The notes: generated from the sequence alone by a model not told the origin. Positions 42,838 through 52,070 are shown, counted from the stretch's first letter. The stretch: 64,000 nucleotides of DNA from Marispirochaeta sp964554875 (GCA_964554875.1 CAZKQJ010000016.1:26583-90582), one strand, 5' to 3'. A program made the numbers and translations.

Positions 42838-43995
42838 TTATTTTCGTGAGCCCTGAGGTATCCCGGGGCTCGTCAGCCGTTTTTTTTTAAAGTGGTCGAA
42901 AACAAGACTCCCCGCGGCGGCCCCGCCGGGGATCTCCGTATTGTCGTAGGGATCGTCCAGGGATCCGTCGTCCCCGGGAACGAAGCTGCCGGTCTCCACC
43001 TGTGCGCTTCCGCCGCCGCCCGCACCGCCGATGACCTGCTCGGCCCTGTCCGCCAGGTCCTTGAAACCCTCCACGCCGGAGTGGGGAATCCGGTGAGGCA
43101 GCACGAAACGGGCCATAGCCTTTACGTGGTTCGCGGTAACCGAGGGGGCCTCCACCAGCGCCGCCAGAGCGCGGGCTCCCTTGGTAAGGGTAATGTCCGC
43201 CCGGTGTCCCATGACCCCGGCGCGGCTGCAGAGGTCTGCGATGAGGTGCCGTGAGGAGTCGGGGACCTCGATTTTGCTAAGGTTCTCCCTGGCCTTTTTG
43301 AGCATCTCTGCCGTCAGGGCTTCGTCCTCATCCCAGCGGGTGGAAAAGACCTCGGGATCGGCGTCGAAATCGAGTCGCCGGCTGACGATTTCCTTGCGTT
43401 CTTCCAGGTCGTGGAGGCCGCTTATAAAAATGGTGAACCCGAAGCGGTCAAGGAACTGGGGCCGCAGGTCCCCCTCTTCGGGGTTCATGGTGCCGACAAG
43501 GATGAACTGGGAGGGGTGGCTTATGGAGATACCTTCCCGTTCCACCCGGTTGATTCCCGTGGCGGCGGCGTCCAGCAGAATGTCCACAAGATGGCTCTCC
43601 AGCAGATTGACCTCGTCAACATAGAGGATTCCCCCGTGGGCCTGGGCCAGCAGCCCCGGCTCGAAGCGGCGGGTGCCCTCTTTCAGGATGCTCTCCAGGT
43701 GGATGGAACCGGTTATGCGGTCCTCCGTGGCGTTTAAGGGCAGCTCCGTCAGAATGGATCCCCGGAGGGGAACGCTGCCGGGCATGTCGCCGGCCAGTAC
43801 CAGGCTCTCCTCCCGGGGCAGGGGTTTATATGCTTCCAGCAGGGCTGCAAGGCCCCGGACTGCGGTTGTCTTGGCTGTTCCCTTGTCTCCCTGGATCAGG
43901 ACCCCCCCGATACCGGGGTCCACGGCGCAGAGAAGCAGGGCTGTTTTAAGGTCTTCCTGACCGACCAGGGCCGAGAAGGGGTATACTCTGTACAT
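42838..43995 (-). CDS. Magnesium-chelatase I-like AAA+ ATPase
   Basis: 385 residues. The Walker A motif is GDKGTAKTTAV (near residue 36), Walker B is GGILYVDEVNLLESHLVD, and PRFEPGLLAQAHG, NRVEREGISISHPSQFILVGTMNPEEGDLRPQFLDRFG (quoted in part) are ChlI signatures. Paired with the VWA gene. A large ChlH/CobN/BchH-type subunit is not in the window, so it may serve another metal insertion or protein-remodelling role. Confidence 0.88.
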   Translation of the reverse strand: MYRVYPFSALVGQEDLKTALLLCAVDPGIGGVLIQGDKGTAKTTAVRGLAALLEAYKPLPREESLVLAGDMPGSVPLRGSILTELPLNATEDRITGSIHLESILKEGTRRFEPGLLAQAHGGILYVDEVNLLESHLVDILLDAAATGINRVEREGISISHPSQFILVGTMNPEEGDLRPQFLDRFGFTIFISGLHDLEERKEIVSRRLDFDADPEVFSTRWDEDEALTAEMLKKARENLSKIEVPDSSRHLIADLCSRAGVMGHRADITLTKGARALAALVEAPSVTANHVKAMARFVLPHRIPHSGVEGFKDLADRAEQVIGGAGGGGSAQVETGSFVPGDDGSLDDPYDNTEIPGGAAAGSLVFDHFKKKRLTSPGIPQGSRK

Positions 43996-44126
43996 ACAGG
44001 CAAAATACCCGTCCCGGGGGCGACGGTCAAGCGTTTAGGCCGGAACTTCCGCGGTACTCAAAAAGCCGGATTTGTGATAGGATGCCGCAACACCACGACA
44101 GGCAGAAGAAAAGGGAGAGAACGGCT

Positions 44127-45386
44127 ATGAAGTACCCCTTATCCAGGTTCGGAAAAAAATTCACCTCGCCCTCCGGTATTTCGGGATTGATGAAGGACAT
44201 GGGCGAGGCCCTGCAGACCGACGAGAAAGTCTATATGCTGGGGGGCGGAAATCCGGCCCACATTCCGGAGGTAAACGCCCTCTGGCGGGAACGCATGGGA
44301 CATATCCTGGCCAACGGCAGCGAGTATGAGCGCATGGTCGCCAATTACGATACTCCCCAGGGAAAGGAGAGCTTTCTCAAGGCCCTTTCGGGGATGCTGA
44401 ACCGGGAATACGGCTGGAAGATCGGCCCTGAGAATATCGCCATTACCAACGGCAGCCAGAGCGCTTTTTTCTGTCTTCTGAACATGTTCGGCGGGACCGA
44501 TGAATCCGGAAAGATGCGGAATATACTCTTTCCCCTGCTGCCGGAATATATCGGCTACGCCGACCAGGCCATAGAGGAGGGCACCTTTAGCGCACGCAAG
44601 CCCCGCATCGAGGAGCTGCCGGGTAACAGATTCAAATACCATCCCGACCTGGATAACCTGGAGATCGGCCCGGAGATCGGGGCTGTCTGTGTCTCCCGGC
44701 CCACGAATCCTACGGGAAACGTAATAACCGACCAGGAACTTGCGGTGCTGTCGGAGCGGACCGCGGAAAAGGGGATTCCCCTGATCGTGGATAACGCCTA
44801 CGGGGCGCCCTTTCCGAATATAATCTTTACCGACGCCAACCTGATCTGGGATGAGCATATAATCCTGAGCATGAGCCTCTCGAAGATCGGACTCCCCGCA
44901 TCCCGCACCGGGATTATCGTGGCCTCCGCAGAGATTATCGAAGCCCTGTCGGGGGTAAACGCCATTTTGAGCCTGGCAAACTCCAGCATCGGCCAGGTAA
45001 TAACCGCTCCGCTCCTTGAAAGCGGCGATCTTCTGCGCCTGAGCAGCGAGGTTGTGCGCCCCTTCTACCTGAAAAAATCCCGGGAAACCATGAAGGTCAT
45101 GGATGAGGCCTTTGCAGGGATCCCCTATTCGATACACGTGAGCGAAGGCTCCATCTTTCTCTGGCTCTGGTTCAAGGACCTTCCGATAAGCAGCATCGAA
45201 CTCTACCGGCGCCTGAAAAAGCGGAACGTTCTGGTTATCCCCGGTTCCTACTTCTTCTTCGGGAACGACGACCCCTGGCCCCACCGGGACCAGTGCCTGC
45301 GGGTAAGCTACGCCCAGGACAGCGAAGACGTGCGCCGGGGCATCGAGATAATGGCAGAGGAGCTGCGGCTGATCTATGGGAGCTGA
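44127..45386 (+). CDS. avtA: Valine-pyruvate transaminase (AvtA-like)
   Basis: 419 residues from the ATG preceded by GGGAG; a longer frame from 44082 has no site. Fold-type-I PLP aminotransferase with MLGGGNPAHIPEV, ITNGSQSAFFCLLNMFGG, SRPTNPTGNVIT, VDNAYGAPFPN and MSLSKIGLPASRTG (the PLP lysine is in LSKIGLP). The N-terminal SGLMKDMGEAL is the AvtA signature. Makes alanine/valine from pyruvate/ketoisovalerate. Confidence 0.9.
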   Translation: MKYPLSRFGKKFTSPSGISGLMKDMGEALQTDEKVYMLGGGNPAHIPEVNALWRERMGHILANGSEYERMVANYDTPQGKESFLKALSGMLNREYGWKIGPENIAITNGSQSAFFCLLNMFGGTDESGKMRNILFPLLPEYIGYADQAIEEGTFSARKPRIEELPGNRFKYHPDLDNLEIGPEIGAVCVSRPTNPTGNVITDQELAVLSERTAEKGIPLIVDNAYGAPFPNIIFTDANLIWDEHIILSMSLSKIGLPASRTGIIVASAEIIEALSGVNAILSLANSSIGQVITAPLLESGDLLRLSSEVVRPFYLKKSRETMKVMDEAFAGIPYSIHVSEGSIFLWLWFKDLPISSIELYRRLKKRNVLVIPGSYFFFGNDDPWPHRDQCLRVSYAQDSEDVRRGIEIMAEELRLIYGS

Positions 45387-45918
45387 AGCCTCCTTTCCCG
45401 CGGGATACCGCTGCAGCGTCGCGGAAGAGGGCGAGCTTGAAGGAATCCGGCGCATCTACAACCACGCCGTGGAGACAAGCACCGCCACCTTCGACACCGA
45501 AACGAAGAGCCTGGAAGAGCGCCGCGCCTGGCTGGCAGCTCATGACGGATCGCACCCGGTTTTTGCAGTCCGCCATGAGGCTACAGGAGCAGTCGCCGCC
45601 TGGGGCTCCCTCTCCCGCTGGTCCGAAAAAAAAGCCTACGACAGCACCGCGGAGGTCTCCATCTATGTGGACCCGGCGCATCAGAAGCGAGGCCTGGGGG
45701 GCTGTCTGCTGGAGCAGCTTGTTCTGAGCGCCCGCCGGGAGGGGCTGCACATGCTGATCTCCCGCATAGCCGAAGGCAACGCCGCGAGCCTTGCCCTGCA
45801 CCGGCGTTTCGGCTTTCGCCACGTGGGTACCCTGCGGGAGGTGGGCTGCAAGTTCGGCCGCTACATTGACGTGGATATCTTCGAGCTGCGGGTGGGGGAA
45901 GAGGGGTCTGAGTCGTAA
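45376..45918 (+). CDS. Phosphinothricin-acetyltransferase-like GNAT
   Basis: 180 residues of the COG1247 group: YRCSVAEEGELEGIRRIYNHAV, then AEVSIYVDPAHQKRGLGGCLLEQL (acetyl-CoA loop QKRGLG) and GFRHVGTLREVGCKFGRYIDV. Overlaps avtA by 11 bases. It may acetylate a small amine or methionine sulfone-like compound; drug resistance is not shown. Confidence 0.87.
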   Translation: MGAEASFPAGYRCSVAEEGELEGIRRIYNHAVETSTATFDTETKSLEERRAWLAAHDGSHPVFAVRHEATGAVAAWGSLSRWSEKKAYDSTAEVSIYVDPAHQKRGLGGCLLEQLVLSARREGLHMLISRIAEGNAASLALHRRFGFRHVGTLREVGCKFGRYIDVDIFELRVGEEGSES

Positions 45919-46034
45919 CAAGCAGATTTTGCGGCCAGCTTTTTGGTGATTCTTTCCTCGTTGTGCTGCCAAAAACATAACAAACACGCAATCAAAAGTT
46001 TATGGAGCGCGGGAGTTTTGAAAAATGATCGGGG

Positions 46035-46349
46035 TTAGCCTTCTTTAATATCAGGTACAGAATCAGCATACTCAGGAAAGGCGATTACCTTCAAATCCTT
46101 TTGCTCTGATATCCAGAGTTCAAGCTTTGTCTGCATATTCAACCAGCTTTCCGGTGAGGTATTTGTTGCCATAGCAATCCGTCTGGCCATATCGGGACTT
46201 AATGAAGCTTTTTCATTTATGAGTTCAGACAGTGCCTTCCGTGAAACCCCCAGTGCTGCAGCTGCCTTGGTTACCGTTAAACCCAGGGGGACCAATACGT
46301 CTTCTTTTAAAACTATGCCCGGATGAACAGGTCTTCGCGATATGTTCAT
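46035..46349 (-). CDS. higA: HigA-family XRE antitoxin
   Basis: 104 residues. RRPVHPGIVLKEDVLVPLGLT and TKAAAALGVSRKALSELINEKASLSPDMARRI (quoted in part) form the HigA helix-turn-helix. AGGAG precedes the ATG. It follows higB by nine bases. Expected to bind the palindrome in the promoter. Confidence 0.92.
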   Translation of the reverse strand: MNISRRPVHPGIVLKEDVLVPLGLTVTKAAAALGVSRKALSELINEKASLSPDMARRIAMATNTSPESWLNMQTKLELWISEQKDLKVIAFPEYADSVPDIKEG

Positions 46350-46358
46350 AATACACTC

Positions 46359-46637
46359 CTAATGGTAATCTCTGTAATCAACAATATAAGCGTCACCATT
46401 TTCAAAACAGAAAGTGACTCTCCAGTTTCCATTTACCCAGACGGACCAGATATCTTTTTCATTGCCGGATAATTGGTGCAGTTTAAATGCTGGTAAGGCC
46501 ATATCATGAACCGTGATAGAGGCGTCCAGGCGATCAAGTATACGAGCTAATTTAGCTGCATGAACCGGCTGGATTTCTTTTTTACTGCCTGAGATAAAAA
46601 ATCTTTCAAGTCCTTTGTGCTTAAAGGATTTTATCAT
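46359..46637 (-). CDS. higB: HigB-family RelE-fold toxin
   Basis: 92 residues: MIKSFKHKGLERFF, then ARILDRLDAS, KLHQLSGNEKDIWSVWVNGNWRVTFCF and a final VDYRDYH with the catalytic histidine, all typical. A translation-dependent mRNA cleaving enzyme. No Shine-Dalgarno site; seven bases separate the -10 box from the ATG. Confidence 0.92.
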   Translation of the reverse strand: MIKSFKHKGLERFFISGSKKEIQPVHAAKLARILDRLDASITVHDMALPAFKLHQLSGNEKDIWSVWVNGNWRVTFCFENGDAYIVDYRDYH

Positions 46638-46644
46638 ATTGAAT

Positions 46645-46673
46645 ATTGTAACGCGTTACGTTGCGGGTGTCAA
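46645..46673 (-). promoter_or_regulatory. higBA promoter with central operator
   Basis: On the minus strand TTGACA (46673-46668), a 17-base spacer and TACAAT (46650-46645). A perfect 12-base palindrome GTAACGCGTTAC (46648-46659) covers the -10 end and spacer, a likely HigA operator. Predicted transcription begins at or near the higB start codon. Nothing else was seen in the gap 46674-46909. Confidence 0.7.
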
Positions 46674-46909
46674 TTCGACAAACAAGAATCACACATGGGT
46701 TTTCATGCTTATATAATCAGGTGGCTGTTGTATTTTTCTAGAACTGTTATTAACAAGTCTGATAGTTTTTTCATATCGTACACCCTTTTATATCCATGAT
46801 AACACTCCAATATTAAGAAGCACCACGAAAAATACTTTCTTGTTGGTGCAGTCTTTAGAGGTCCACCCGATCTTTTTACAATGTTCTTTCCTGTATTTGC
46901 TTCGCCCCC

Positions 46910-48217
46910 CTACACCATCATCCACAGCCCCCCCACAAGTGCAAAACCCAGGGATGTAAAAGCCACCGGGGCAATCAGGGTCCGAATACTGGCGCTGAGC
47001 CCGGTTCCGAAGTGCTCATTGGTAACCAGAAGACAGACGTGCACCGGAGAGAGCATCATTCCCATAAAGCCGACCCCGTAGGCGAAGGGCAGGATCTGCA
47101 TGATCTGCAGGTCCGTAGGCGTCGGCCCCAGCAGACTCAGAACAACCGGAAAACTGGCCCCCACGAAGCCGATGGAAAGGCCGGTGGTAAGGGCGGCGAT
47201 AAAGGGTAAAAGAATGATCAGGAGCCCCGCGGGAATTCCCTGGGCGGCAAGTTCGCTTCGCAGCAGCACGATCAGGGAGGAGCCGTCGGGGAGGGGGTTC
47301 TCTATATAGGCCCCGTAGATGCGGATTACCGCCACTATTGCTACCATGGAGATGATTTTGCGGGAGAAGAGCATTGTTTTCCAGATTTTTGCATCCAGTG
47401 GCCGGCGGATCTGTACAAAAAGGACCGCTAAAGCGAGGCCGCTGACCATGGGCAGGTATTTGCTCAAGGCTTCGGTCCCGGGCAAAAGAAGCATAAAGGC
47501 CAGGTAGGTACTGATCACGATCAGCACCGGGCTCAGAAGGGGCAGGATCTGCCCTGCGGTGCGGTGACCTTCTTCGCTGATGTGGGCGGCATGGTCTTTC
47601 GGGATCCGGCGCAGGATAAAGATGTACCCGGAGAGAACAGCTATGAGGGTCAGGGGAAACATGACGATCATCATCTGCCATATTCGTATTCCCGCCAGTT
47701 CGACCGTCAGCAGTACCCCGGGATAGAGGGGCCACCAGAACTCCCAGATGTGACGGAACCAGTAGTTGGCCCGGGTTTTTTGCAGGGGCGGGACCGCCTT
47801 GTCCCGGTCGCAGTCGTCAATTAATGGCGCAGAGAAGAGGGCTCCCCCGGGCATGGGCAGAAGCCCGATCAGGGCCGGGAGCAGGGCCACCGAAGCCCGG
47901 CGATTGAGTCGTTTCTGCACCGCCGCCACGAGTTCTGCCATCATGCCGCTGTTGGCCATCTGGCTCGAGAGCAGAATGACCAGCACAATGACCGCCAGCA
48001 GCATCATGCCGTCGAAGGTAAAAGTGCTCTCCAGCATTATGCTCAGGGCTGACTGGGGGGTGTGTCCGGCCCAGAAGGCCAGCAGGGCCGATCCCGCCAA
48101 AACCCCTGCCAGAAGGGAGCGGGATAACTTCTGTATGACCAGAATCAGGGCCAGGGAGAGGCCGATTTTCCAGAGTGCCGGTACCGACAGGAAAGAGACT
48201 ACAAGTTGATTTTCCAT
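46910..48217 (-). CDS. DUF401-family membrane protein, probable transporter
   Basis: 435 residues with ten to twelve hydrophobic segments. The conserved LLPALIGLLPMPGGALFSAPLID (quoted in part), IWEFWWPLYPGVLL and TTGLSIGFVGASFPVVLSL stretches match DUF401, related to gluconate/dicarboxylate permeases. Substrate unknown. Its start overlaps the end of the kinase gene by 19 bases, so the two form one operon. Confidence 0.85.
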   Translation of the reverse strand: MENQLVVSFLSVPALWKIGLSLALILVIQKLSRSLLAGVLAGSALLAFWAGHTPQSALSIMLESTFTFDGMMLLAVIVLVILLSSQMANSGMMAELVAAVQKRLNRRASVALLPALIGLLPMPGGALFSAPLIDDCDRDKAVPPLQKTRANYWFRHIWEFWWPLYPGVLLTVELAGIRIWQMMIVMFPLTLIAVLSGYIFILRRIPKDHAAHISEEGHRTAGQILPLLSPVLIVISTYLAFMLLLPGTEALSKYLPMVSGLALAVLFVQIRRPLDAKIWKTMLFSRKIISMVAIVAVIRIYGAYIENPLPDGSSLIVLLRSELAAQGIPAGLLIILLPFIAALTTGLSIGFVGASFPVVLSLLGPTPTDLQIMQILPFAYGVGFMGMMLSPVHVCLLVTNEHFGTGLSASIRTLIAPVAFTSLGFALVGGLWMMV

Positions 48218-49371
48218 GGAAGTTTAACCTTGAATATGGTCTGGTGTTCGTCATCGGAGATAAAGCTCACAGATCCTTGAAGATACTGCTCTGTAAGCAG
48301 TTTAACGCTGTAACTGCCAAAACCGCGGCCGGTGCCCTTGGTGCTGAAGGTCTGACGGAAGAGACTCCGCTGTACCTCCCGGGGCATGACTCCCTGGTTC
48401 CGGACGCTCAGGGTCACAGCGTCGGTATTTCCCCGGGCATCGATAACAACGGCCGATCCCCTGGGGGCTGCTTCCAGGGCGTTTTTTATCAGATTGATAA
48501 AGACCCGCCTCAGAATAACCGGGTCGCTGGAAAATGCGAGTTCTTCAAACCCTTCAGCCTGCCTGATCTGCCCCTCTTCGGAGAGTTCATAGGCGGTGAA
48601 CCAGTTCCGCAGTTCCCGGAAAAAACTGCCTGTATGGATGGGCGAGATGTTCAGGGCCAGCTCGTTGCGTTCCGCCTTTGAAAAGTCCCGCTGAGCCTGG
48701 ATCTCCTCCACAATGCGGGCCGATGAGAGTATCGTGGCGTTCCAGAGCTCATCCATCTCATTTTTATCTTCCGGGTGTGCTGTCTCGCTGCGCTGCTGAA
48801 GATAGTGCTCGTGCAGGAGCTCGATCAGGCCCTTTAAAACCCCCGCAGAGTTCAGAATGTCGTGATAAAAAATTCTCTCCAGGGAGACCTTGCGCTCCTC
48901 CTGGTTTACAGGCTGCAGAACGGTAATTACGTACTCATCGCCTTCTATCCGGACCCGGGAGGAGTTGACTTTCAGGTGGACGGCTTCTTTTGCCTTTCTG
49001 AAGATCGTGGCGGAGGTATCCTGGCGCCGTTCTCCGGTATGTACCAGAGAGGAGAGGAGCATGCAGGCGGAGCACTCACTGGAGGTGCCGCAGCCGGCGG
49101 AAGAAAGTCCGGCGTTTATGCAGCCGATGGCCTCTCCGATCCTCTTTCCGATAAGCTCCTCTTCGTCTGCGGCCTGGGCAAGAGCAAGAAATGAGGGGTT
49201 CGCAAAGAGGATCTGGAACTCCGTATTCAGAATGACCAGTCCCTCCCGGATAAACCTGGTAACGGGTCCGATTAATTGGCTGTCCAGGCTCAGGAGTCGC
49301 TGGCGCTGATGCTGTAGTATCTGATCCGGCTGGCGCTCCGTTAAACCTACGGTTTGCTGCGGATTAAACAT
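48199..49371 (-). CDS. PAS histidine kinase with cysteine cluster
   Basis: 390 residues from ATG 49371; a TTG at 49455 would add 28 residues, and neither start has a strong site. An N-terminal PAS domain holds CGTSSECSAC, the CGxTxxCxxC motif found in many redox or metal-sensing PAS kinases. The phospho-acceptor is in ERIFYHDILNSAGVL. The ATPase domain has NLIKNALEAAPRG (N box) and GTGRGFGSYSVKLLTEQYLQG (quoted in part; G2 box). No receiver gene is adjacent. Confidence 0.85.
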   Translation of the reverse strand: MFNPQQTVGLTERQPDQILQHQRQRLLSLDSQLIGPVTRFIREGLVILNTEFQILFANPSFLALAQAADEEELIGKRIGEAIGCINAGLSSAGCGTSSECSACMLLSSLVHTGERRQDTSATIFRKAKEAVHLKVNSSRVRIEGDEYVITVLQPVNQEERKVSLERIFYHDILNSAGVLKGLIELLHEHYLQQRSETAHPEDKNEMDELWNATILSSARIVEEIQAQRDFSKAERNELALNISPIHTGSFFRELRNWFTAYELSEEGQIRQAEGFEELAFSSDPVILRRVFINLIKNALEAAPRGSAVVIDARGNTDAVTLSVRNQGVMPREVQRSLFRQTFSTKGTGRGFGSYSVKLLTEQYLQGSVSFISDDEHQTIFKVKLPWKINL

Positions 49372-49448
49372 ATTCAAGGCTCTATAAACTCCCTTGTGAA
49401 AACATGAGGGTTTCAGTATATCCGAAGATCCCCTATAGTAGAAGATCA

Positions 49449-49478
49449 TTGACAAGATATGGCAAGATTAGAGATAAT
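49449..49478 (+). promoter_or_regulatory. feoAB promoter
   Basis: TTGACA (49449-49454), an 18-base spacer and GATAAT (49473-49478), with transcription expected near 49485. Confidence 0.6.
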
Positions 49479-49496
49479 AGCACATCCGAATCTAGA

Positions 49497-49508
49497 TAGG
49501 CGGGCCTA
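49497..49508 (+). promoter_or_regulatory. Palindrome in the feoA leader, DtxR-box-like
   Basis: TAGGC-GG-GCCTA, four bases before the feoA start codon and just past the predicted transcription start. It agrees at 9 of 12 positions with the core of the DtxR consensus (TAGGTTAGCCTA). DtxR-type regulators (TroR) control metal genes in some spirochaetes; binding here is inferred. Confidence 0.4.
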
Positions 49509-49512
49509 ATTT

Positions 49513-49803
49513 ATGGAATCCGGTATCGATCACCTTGACCATCAGCTCATTTCTCTTGCGGATGTTCCTCCCGGAGCGGAGGTGCGTATACGCTCATTGC
49601 GCGGCGGCAGGGGTATGCGGCAGCGGCTTCTCGATCTGGGTGTTGTGCCCGGCGAGAGGGTGCGGGTAATCCGGGGAGGCCGGGGAATGCCCCATGTTCT
49701 TATGGTAAAGACCTCGAAGATCATGCTGGGCCACGGAATTGTGCGTCACATTCTCGTAAGCCCCGTGTCTGCCGAAGATATGGCGGATGATCTGGATCGA
49801 TGA
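49513..49803 (+). CDS. feoA: FeoA-family ferrous iron transport protein
   Basis: 96 residues with the SH3-like FeoA pattern ISLADVPPGAEVRIRSLRGG, RGMRQRLLDLGVVPGERVRVI and SKIMLGHGIVRHILV. A small cytosolic partner of FeoB. The Shine-Dalgarno region overlaps the leader palindrome. feoB begins 26 bases after its stop. Confidence 0.92.
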   Translation: MESGIDHLDHQLISLADVPPGAEVRIRSLRGGRGMRQRLLDLGVVPGERVRVIRGGRGMPHVLMVKTSKIMLGHGIVRHILVSPVSAEDMADDLDR

Positions 49804-49829
49804 ACCCGAATTAAAGAGACAGGATCAAC

Positions 49830-52070
49830 ATGAAATACACAATAGCCCTGGTGGGTAACCCAAACAGCGGCAAGACGACCCTTTTCAATGCCCTGACCGG
49901 CAGTTCTCAGCGGATCGGAAACTGGCCGGGAGTTACGGTGGACCTGGTGGAGGGCCATCGCAGAGAAGAAGACGATACCTTCCGCATAGTCGACCTGCCG
50001 GGAATTTACGGCCTTTCGGCCAAGACTGAAGACGAACTGGTGGCCCGTAATTTTCTGCTCACCGGTGATTATGATCTGGTGATTAATATTCTGGATTCCA
50101 CCAACCTGGAGCGGAATCTCTATTTGACTACCCAGCTCATGGAGATGGGAGTCCCGAGCCTGATGGTTCTCAATATGCACGATCTGGCCAGTGAATCGGG
50201 GCTGAACGTGGACGTGCGGCATCTGAGCGCTCATCTTCAATACCCCGCCGTGGAGGTTTCGGCTACGCGGCCGGATGCTGCCGCACAGGTCATGCGGGCC
50301 GTACGCTCGGCCCTGGAAAACCCTCCCCGGGTCCCCCAGAAGCTGGTACGCTACCCCAACGAGATAGAAGACCTGCTGGTTTCAATGATGGAGCGCATTA
50401 CAAAGGCCGATCCGGAGCATTCTCGCCCCCGCTGGACGGCGGTAAAGCTTCTGGAAGAGGATGATACTGTTACCCCCGAAATACTGCGGGCAGGCTGGTT
50501 TACCCGGGAAGAACTTGAAGAGGAAATTCACCGGGTTTCAGTTATTCTGAAGGACCGGCCTGATGTGCTTGTGGCCAACGCGCGTTACGGGCTTATCCGG
50601 GGAGTGGTACGGGAAGTAGTTACCAGAACAATCACCCGTGAGAGCATGACCGAGAAGATCGACAAGGTGGTCATGAATCCTGTTCTCGGAGTCCCCCTTT
50701 TTGCGCTGGCCATGTACCTGGTTTTCTGGCTTTCCATCTCCCTGGGGGGTGCCTTTATCGATTTCTTCGACATTCTTACCGGAACCATCTTTGTCGACGG
50801 TTTTGGTCTGCTGCTGCACAGCATCGGTACCCCGGATTTTCTTATCGCCCTGCTGGCGGACGGAATCGGCGCGGGTATCCAGACGGTGGCGACCTTTATT
50901 CCGGTAATCTTTTTTCTCTTTCTCATGCTCTCCCTGCTTGAAGATTCCGGCTACATGTCACGGGCGGCCTTTATTATGGACCGCTTCATGCGCTGGATCG
51001 GGCTTCCGGGAAAAGCCTTTGTTCCCATGCTGGTGGGGTTCGGCTGTACTGTGCCGGCAATTCTTGCGACCCGCACCCTTGATTCCAGAAAAGACCGCAT
51101 CATGACGATTTTTATGTCTCCCCTCATGTCCTGCGGGGCGCGTCTTCCGGTGTACGCCCTCTTTGCGGCGGCCTTCTTCGGAGAGCAGGCGGGCCTTGTG
51201 GTGTTCTCCCTCTACCTGATCGGTATTGTCCTGGCGGTCCTTACCGGGCTTATATTCAGGACCACCGCCTTCAGAGGAGAAACGAGCCACCTTATAATGG
51301 AGCTTCCCGCCTACCATGCTCCCCGTTTTCGGCACATCATGCTGCATACCTGGCTGCGGCTTAAGGATTTTATTTTTCGGGCAGGAAAGGTGATTATTCT
51401 GGCGGTGCTGATTCTCGGTTTCCTGAGCAGCTTTGGCCTTGACGGCAGTATCGGCAACCAGGACAGTGAAAACTCCGTAATGGCCCTGATGGGAAAAGGC
51501 CTGACCCCGATTTTCGGCCCCATGGGGATTGACCGGGAAAACTGGCCCGCCGCGGTTGGACTTTTTACCGGGATGTTCGCCAAGGAATCGATTGTGGGTA
51601 CCATCAACGGACTCTATTCCCAGCTGCACAATTTCTCAGGGGCCCCGGAAGGGGAAGCCGAAGAGGGATTTTCCATTCTCTCCGGTGTCAGGGATTCCCT
51701 TCTCTCCATTCCCGCCGGGCTGGCGTCGGCTCTGGGTTTTGGCGACGAGGAGGAAGAGGACCCCAGGAGTTTTCAGATTCTTCGACGTCATTTTACCCCA
51801 GCCCAGGCCTACGCCTACCTGCTTTTTGTTCTGGTCTACTTTCCCTGTCTCGCGGTTGTCGCCACGGTGGTCAGGGAAATCGGCGGTCTGTATACGGTAC
51901 TCTTTGTAAGCTACCACACCCTGATGGCCTGGATTGTGGCGACCCTCTTCTACCAGGTGGCGGAGGGTCATATGCTGGCCTGGATGGCAGTGCCTGTCAT
52001 CTTTTTCGGGGGGCTCTATCTTTTTCTCTATCTGATGGGGCTTAAAAAAGGCCGAGTTCCCGCAGCGTAA
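49830..52070 (+). CDS. feoB: Ferrous iron transporter FeoB
   Basis: 746 residues. The N-terminal G domain has GNPNSGKTT (9-17), the switch segment NWPGVTVDLVEG, DLPGIYGL and LNMHD in place of NxxD (given as VLNMHDLA). Membrane segments follow from about residue 280, with the FeoB Gate motifs VGFGCTVPAILATRTLDS and FMSPLMSCGARLPVYALF, and GMFAKESIVGTI. Moves Fe(II) into the cell. Confidence 0.95.
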   Translation: MKYTIALVGNPNSGKTTLFNALTGSSQRIGNWPGVTVDLVEGHRREEDDTFRIVDLPGIYGLSAKTEDELVARNFLLTGDYDLVINILDSTNLERNLYLTTQLMEMGVPSLMVLNMHDLASESGLNVDVRHLSAHLQYPAVEVSATRPDAAAQVMRAVRSALENPPRVPQKLVRYPNEIEDLLVSMMERITKADPEHSRPRWTAVKLLEEDDTVTPEILRAGWFTREELEEEIHRVSVILKDRPDVLVANARYGLIRGVVREVVTRTITRESMTEKIDKVVMNPVLGVPLFALAMYLVFWLSISLGGAFIDFFDILTGTIFVDGFGLLLHSIGTPDFLIALLADGIGAGIQTVATFIPVIFFLFLMLSLLEDSGYMSRAAFIMDRFMRWIGLPGKAFVPMLVGFGCTVPAILATRTLDSRKDRIMTIFMSPLMSCGARLPVYALFAAAFFGEQAGLVVFSLYLIGIVLAVLTGLIFRTTAFRGETSHLIMELPAYHAPRFRHIMLHTWLRLKDFIFRAGKVIILAVLILGFLSSFGLDGSIGNQDSENSVMALMGKGLTPIFGPMGIDRENWPAAVGLFTGMFAKESIVGTINGLYSQLHNFSGAPEGEAEEGFSILSGVRDSLLSIPAGLASALGFGDEEEEDPRSFQILRRHFTPAQAYAYLLFVLVYFPCLAVVATVVREIGGLYTVLFVSYHTLMAWIVATLFYQVAEGHMLAWMAVPVIFFGGLYLFLYLMGLKKGRVPAA

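Noticed and set aside
42041..43995. Chlorophyll synthesis magnesium chelatase
   Set aside because: The catalytic ChlH subunit and other pigment genes are absent, so only a ChlI/VWA-like call is supported.
44139..45455. Long minus-strand open frame opposite avtA
   Set aside because: avtA has clear PLP motifs on the plus strand; the shadow frame has no recognisable domain.
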